The notes beneath the pieces were generated by a model. That model was not told the origin of the DNA and searched no databases. It worked only from the letters and a program-made list of their open reading frames with translations. From JBOGJI01 sp050747865 (lineage in GTDB: Bacteria; Acidobacteriota; Thermoanaerobaculia; Multivoradales; JAHEKO01), in contig JBOGJI010000330.1 of NCBI GenBank assembly GCA_050747865.1, positions 1 to 13,976 on the forward strand: DNA of 13,976 nucleotides, in the 5' to 3' direction. Positions 13,637 to 13,976 of the stretch are shown here, piece by piece (position 1 is the stretch's first letter; every line of letters begins with the position of its first letter). Made by a program: the position numbers and the translations under genes.

Positions 13637-13816
13637 TTCCTCTGGCCCTCGGCGGAGCACTCCGGGCCCCCGAGGCGAGGCTTCTTCAATAGATAGCATC
13701 CCAGGAAACATTGGACATTCTGGCAAGACCTTGCCTCGGGCCGCTGTCGACTCGACTCGCTGGATGTCTCCGGATAACCCAGGATGCGAATCTATTCACT
13801 TGACATTACGGCCTTC
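13637..13816. other. Intergenic region right of the module
   Basis: About 180 bp with no convincing coding frame. A nested palindrome lies at 13647-13675 (CCTCGG / CCGAGG enclosing CGGAG-CA-CTCCG). An inverted pair ACTTGA (13798-13803) / TCAAGT (13817-13822) spans the stop of the right-edge gene. No T-run follows either structure. Confidence 0.4.
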
Positions 13817-13976
13817 TCAAGTAGACAGCTTCCGGCGCCCGGAAGCCTTCATGAGCTGCCCTCTCAGCTCCTCCAAGTGGCCCAGAATGAAGCGGTTGGC
13901 TTCCCTCGATCTCGGCCGCACCGGCAGCTCGACGTCATGCTCGAACCTCAGGCGCACGTTTGTGACCGTAGCGTGA
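13817..13976 (-). CDS. C-terminal end of an unidentified protein (runs off the window)
   Basis: The minus-strand frame is open from the window edge to a TGA at 13817-13819. It gives 52 residues: VTNVRLRFEHDVELPVRP, then REANRFILGHLEELRGQLMK and ASGRRKLST. The alternation of hydrophobic and charged residues, ending in an amphipathic helix and a basic tail, looks like a genuine C-terminus. The competing plus-strand frame is Ser/Arg/Pro-rich and unlike a protein. An 8-bp perfect hairpin (13828-13835 with 13839-13846, CGC loop) lies in its last codons. The start is outside the window and I do not recognise the family. Confidence 0.5.
   Translation of the reverse strand, partial: HATVTNVRLRFEHDVELPVRPRSREANRFILGHLEELRGQLMKASGRRKLST

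Noticed and set aside
13599..13976. Plus-strand open frame at the right end
   Set aside because: It is Ser/Arg/Pro-rich with no recognisable pattern, lacks a ribosome-binding site, and is opposite a more convincing minus-strand C-terminus.
1..13976. tRNA, rRNA or CRISPR array
   Set aside because: No cloverleaf-like sequence, rRNA stretch or regularly spaced repeats were seen on either strand by eye. A tRNA or covariance scan was not possible.

Overview
This is a GC-rich window with almost all genes on the minus strand. Lipoprotein export, an outer-membrane porin with a C-terminal Phe and a sulfate ABC transporter point to a Gram-negative bacterium. The sequence does not fix a phylum; a high-GC proteobacterial or acidobacterial-type genome would fit.

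Layout, left to right. 1-472 is a junk-like margin. It holds a folded attC-like inverted-repeat site (114-243) that abuts a 5'-truncated malectin-domain fragment (250-465, plus strand). 473-3123 is a two-component pair: a PAS/HAMP histidine kinase overlapping an OmpR-type response regulator by 4 nt. 3133-3285 is a short remnant that looks like the C-terminus of a RES-domain protein. 3379-9487 is one long operon, read right to left: a small membrane-anchored PepSY-like protein, a CysA ATPase with a long C-terminal Usp-like extension, a sulfate-binding lipoprotein, CysT, CysW and a separate tandem universal stress protein. 9681-10847 is an outer-membrane porin of the OprO/OprP type. 10974-13636 is mobile DNA: an IS91-type transposase fragment, a large serine recombinase and a helix-turn-helix protein. 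The HTH reading frame is joined to a second frame through a run of nine A. The right end (13817-13976) is the C-terminus of an unidentified protein entering from outside the window.

How the genes work together (inference). The porin and the transporter operon carry the same ~75-bp sequence upstream of their first genes (9521-9595 and 10891-10965, gap-free alignment). An outer-membrane anion pore and an inner-membrane sulfate importer may therefore be co-regulated. The importer is unusual in carrying Usp-like domains both fused to the ATPase and as a last operon gene, which suggests nucleotide- or stress-dependent control of uptake. The two-component system just downstream is a candidate regulator, but nothing in the sequence proves it.

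The mobile module looks like a self-contained element: HTH regulator, frameshift-accessed extension, then serine recombinase. It has a plausible promoter whose -10 and ribosome-binding site lie in a palindrome. Its left edge meets the IS91 fragment exactly where an 11-bp repeat, also present at its right edge, is found.
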